Shown here one piece after another: positions 5,504 to 5,563 of a stretch of 5,563 nucleotides of DNA. The notes under the pieces are model-generated. The model was given only the letters and a program-made list of their open reading frames with translations, searched no databases and had not been told where the DNA came from. The first letter of the stretch is position 1. The number at the start of each line of letters is the position of its first letter. This stretch comes from Ignavibacteria bacterium (GTDB lineage: Bacteria > Bacteroidota > Ignavibacteria > Ignavibacteriales > Melioribacteraceae), in the NCBI GenBank assembly GCA_003233295.1, contig QILJ01000020.1, forward strand, positions 1 through 5,563, read 5' to 3'. Both the position numbers and the translations under genes were made by a program.

Positions 5504-5563
5504 ATTAAAAACCCCGGTTGCGCTCTTAATATTTAATCGACCCGACACAACGGAGCGAGTATT
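5490..5563 (+). CDS. N-terminal start of a family 2-like glycosyltransferase (3' truncated by window edge)
   Basis: ATG at 5490 opens a frame to the window edge reading MAGWQLKTPVALLIFNRPDT and then TERV. The core 'TPVALLIFNRPDTTERV' is the characteristic opening of a group of GT-A glycosyltransferases found in polysaccharide clusters: a hydrophobic first strand followed by an N-R-P turn that contacts the nucleotide, then a helix. Only 24 codons are visible, so the DxD motif and acceptor domain cannot be checked. Relatives, as I remember them, start only a few residues before the TPVAL strand. The MAGWQ leader lies almost entirely in the inverted-repeat arm and may be foreign. A moderate ribosome binding site precedes the start. 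The role is presumably another sugar transfer in the same glycan. Confidence 0.8.
   Translation, partial: MAGWQLKTPVALLIFNRPDTTERV

Overview
The window is an AT-rich stretch of bacterial DNA that looks like the inside of a surface-polysaccharide cluster (O-antigen, capsule or exopolysaccharide). All confidently recognised genes lie on the + strand. The gene set (a Wzx-type flippase, two glycosyltransferases and sugar-modifying enzymes) suggests a bacterium making a lipid-linked repeat-unit glycan, probably Gram-negative. I cannot name the genus. A proteobacterium or related anaerobic lineage is a guess from the style of the flippase and of the cobalamin-type radical SAM protein.

Layout. The first 176 bases are the 3' end of a gene resembling the tail of a small nucleotidyltransferase (MNT-type). 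It is followed by a 10-codon reading frame that may be a remnant of a partner gene. At 239 a 449-residue flippase starts on a TTG codon. After a 95-base gap with a weak hairpin comes a run of four tightly packed genes. These are a CgeB-like GT-B glycosyltransferase (GTG start, 1684), a B12-binding-type radical SAM protein (2649, 4-base overlap with the glycosyltransferase), an RmlD-like short-chain dehydrogenase/reductase (4034, 20-base gap) and a small cupin (4887, 14-base overlap). The spacing implies one transcript with translational coupling. From 5253 to 5489 there is no convincing gene. At the right edge the first 24 codons of a second glycosyltransferase are visible (5490 onward).

How the genes may work together (inference). 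The two glycosyltransferases would build the repeat unit on a lipid carrier. The SDR and cupin pair would reduce and/or isomerise or epimerise a nucleotide-activated keto-sugar, much as the SDR and cupin halves of CapF/FnlB-type enzymes sit together in one chain. The radical SAM protein would add an unusual modification to a sugar or to the glycan. The flippase would move the finished unit across the inner membrane.

The most notable non-genic structure is a 16-base inverted repeat with one mismatch (5296-5311 and 5488-5503). It brackets about 208 bases and has the size and form of a small non-autonomous insertion or IS remnant. Its right arm contains the start codon and first residues of the downstream glycosyltransferase, so an insertion may have re-made the 5' end of that gene.
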